DNA from: CAYFPO01 sp964345035
GTDB lineage: Bacteria; Fidelibacterota; Marinisomatia; SCGC-AAA003-L08; GCA-002704045
NCBI GenBank assembly: GCA_964345035.1
Contig: CAYFPO010000028.1
Location: forward strand, 1-23,905
Reading direction: 5' to 3'
DNA: 23,905 nucleotides
This document shows positions 22,534 to 23,905 of the stretch, piece after piece (position 1 is the stretch's first letter; every line of letters begins with the position of its first letter). A program made the translations under genes and the position numbers. The notes below the pieces were generated by a model, which worked only from the letters and a program-made list of their open reading frames with translations, was not told the DNA's origin and made no database searches.

Positions 22534-23868
22534 ATGACTCTCATTCGAAAAATATCCGGCATTCGGGGGATTGTTGGTGAAAGTCTTACTCCTGAAGTCG
22601 TATCCAGACATGCAAAAGCATTTGCCGATATCCAGGGAGACGGTCCCATACTCCTGGCCAGAGATACCAGGCATCACGGTTCAGAATTGTGTGATGCTAT
22701 GGCAAAAACGTTATTGGAATCCGGGAGAGATGTTTCTGACTATGAAATAATTCCAACCCCGACCGCACAGTTTCAGATAAAACACCATCAATTTGCAGGC
22801 GGCATTGTTGTAACCGCCAGTCACAATCCTCTGGAATGGAATGGTATGAAATTCATCAATTCTGACGGCTGTTTTCTCAACAAAGAGGAAAATAATTTAT
22901 TATTTAATACAGCAGATGCAATTGATTTCTCGACGAGTAATTTCAACGGACAATATACAAAAATTGAAAAGGGATTTCATGAGCATATCCGGCATACATC
23001 CCAATTATCTGTTGTGGATCCGGATGCAGTCCGTTCCAGAAAATTTACTGTGGTTGTGGATGGAGTGAATGGAGCAGCTTCTTATGCCATCCCGGAATTA
23101 CTGGAATTATTGGGATGCAATGTCATCCGTTTACACTGCACACCGGATGGCACTTTCCCCCGCAAACCGGAACCCCTCCCGGAAAATCTAAGTGAACTGT
23201 CTCAAGCGGTCCGATTCCATAAGGCAGATCTGGGATTTGCAATTGATCCGGATGGCGACCGGCTTGCAATCGTGGATGATACCGGTAATCCACTTGGTGA
23301 GGAAAACACATTGGTCATCTGCACCGACGGATTCCTGGCCGCAGGCTATACATCTCCAGTTGTGACAAATTTATCTACAACTATGGGAGTGGACAGGATA
23401 GCCCATAGGTATGGAACACCTGTATTACGTTCTGCAGTAGGCGAAATCAATGTGGTGGAAATGATGAAGGAAAATAAATCAGTATTCGGCGGTGAGGGTA
23501 ACGGTGGTGTGATCCTGGCTGAATCCCATCTTGGCAGAGATGCTGTTGTGGGAGCTGCAATGGTGTTATCCTGGCTGGCAGAAAAAGATCAACCACTCAG
23601 CCAATACCGAAAAAATTTACCTCAATGTGAAATGGTGAAGGATAAAATTGATTTGGCGGGTTTAGATCCGGATTCTGCCCTCGAAGATATTGATAATAAT
23701 TTCCCCAATGTTCAAAAAGATAACACTGATGGACTTAAACTCATCTGGGACGATAAATGGGTGCATATCCGAAAATCCAATACAGAGCCCATTATCCGCA
23801 TTTATGCAGAAGCCGAAACCCGTGAGACTGCAGCCAAGTTAGTTGAAAAACTGAAACAAATTATCTGA
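22534..23868 (+). CDS. glmM: Phosphoglucosamine mutase (phosphohexomutase family)
   Basis: This 444-residue alpha-D-phosphohexomutase probably converts glucosamine-6-phosphate to glucosamine-1-phosphate for UDP-GlcNAc, peptidoglycan and lipid A. The phosphoserine loop is TASHNPLEWNGMKF with S96. The metal-binding loop is DPDGDRLA (D238, D240, D242), the sugar-specificity loop GGEGNGGVI with GEGNGG at 320-325, and the phosphate-binding loop RKSNTEP (413-419). The specificity loop differs from the GEQSGH of E. coli-type GlmM and resembles the GEGNGG form in Bacteroidetes and archaea, so phosphomannomutase activity is the main alternative. The ATG follows the terminator by 12 bp and has no SD. 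After its stop, 37 bp to the window edge hold nothing recognisable. Confidence 0.87.
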   Translation: MTLIRKISGIRGIVGESLTPEVVSRHAKAFADIQGDGPILLARDTRHHGSELCDAMAKTLLESGRDVSDYEIIPTPTAQFQIKHHQFAGGIVVTASHNPLEWNGMKFINSDGCFLNKEENNLLFNTADAIDFSTSNFNGQYTKIEKGFHEHIRHTSQLSVVDPDAVRSRKFTVVVDGVNGAASYAIPELLELLGCNVIRLHCTPDGTFPRKPEPLPENLSELSQAVRFHKADLGFAIDPDGDRLAIVDDTGNPLGEENTLVICTDGFLAAGYTSPVVTNLSTTMGVDRIAHRYGTPVLRSAVGEINVVEMMKENKSVFGGEGNGGVILAESHLGRDAVVGAAMVLSWLAEKDQPLSQYRKNLPQCEMVKDKIDLAGLDPDSALEDIDNNFPNVQKDNTDGLKLIWDDKWVHIRKSNTEPIIRIYAEAETRETAAKLVEKLKQII

Positions 23869-23905
23869 TCAATAATTCAAATTCACCAAGTTGCAGTGAT
23901 AAAAA

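Noticed and set aside
1..23905. Mobile elements, prophage, defence islands, tRNA or rRNA genes
   Set aside because: No transposase, integrase, terminal inverted repeats, target duplications or cloverleaf-forming segments were seen; nearly all DNA is assigned to conserved genes.

Overview
The window is AT-rich, gene-dense chromosomal DNA from a diderm bacterium with LPS. It carries kdsC, lptC and lptB, a TonB-dependent receptor with a carboxypeptidase-like N-terminal domain, a DUF4835/PorD-like protein and a degenerate EnvC. This combination, many start codons without a Shine-Dalgarno sequence, and a secreted protein built from 'GCTDxxACNxNP' and 'DCAGECGG / DECGVCGG' motifs point to the Fibrobacterota-Chlorobiota-Bacteroidota (FCB) group. 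Candidatus Marinimicrobia (Neomarinimicrobiota) is my best guess. That placement is inference from motif memory, not a search.

Layout. Positions 1-1873 (minus) hold the N-terminal 624 residues of a large secreted, Cys/Asp/Gly-rich repeat protein that runs off the left edge. It contains an exact 269-bp in-frame duplication and a 138-bp tandem repeat. About 450 bp of gene-free, AT-rich leader with palindromes and iterated sites follows (1874-2326), then cca on the minus strand (2327-3760). From 3916 to the right edge every gene is on the plus strand: gatC; a tightly overlapping run pyrG-kdsC-lptC-lptB-rpoN-hslV-hslU (4319-11025); argF; a TonB-dependent receptor; a DUF4835 protein; an EnvC-like factor; holB; metG-tatD-ksgA; rpoD; rpsU, which is only 59 codons; a strong intrinsic terminator; and glmM.

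How the genes work together. The central run joins CTP synthesis, Kdo formation and LPS export with sigma-54 and the HslVU protease. It is the FCB counterpart of the proteobacterial kdsC-lptCAB-rpoN locus, but without lptA. The next block concerns the envelope: an outer-membrane receptor, a PorD-like protein linked in Bacteroidetes to type IX secretion, and a divisome-type amidase activator. The last block is information processing: clamp-loader delta', MetRS, TatD, 16S rRNA dimethylation, primary sigma factor and bS21.

The least ordinary items are the recently duplicated secreted repeat protein with its structured leader, the primary sigma factor with a histone-H1-like lysine-rich tail of about 115 residues, and the terminator that sits only about 12 bp before the glmM start. 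I saw no CRISPR array, tRNA, rRNA, insertion sequence, prophage gene or defence system.
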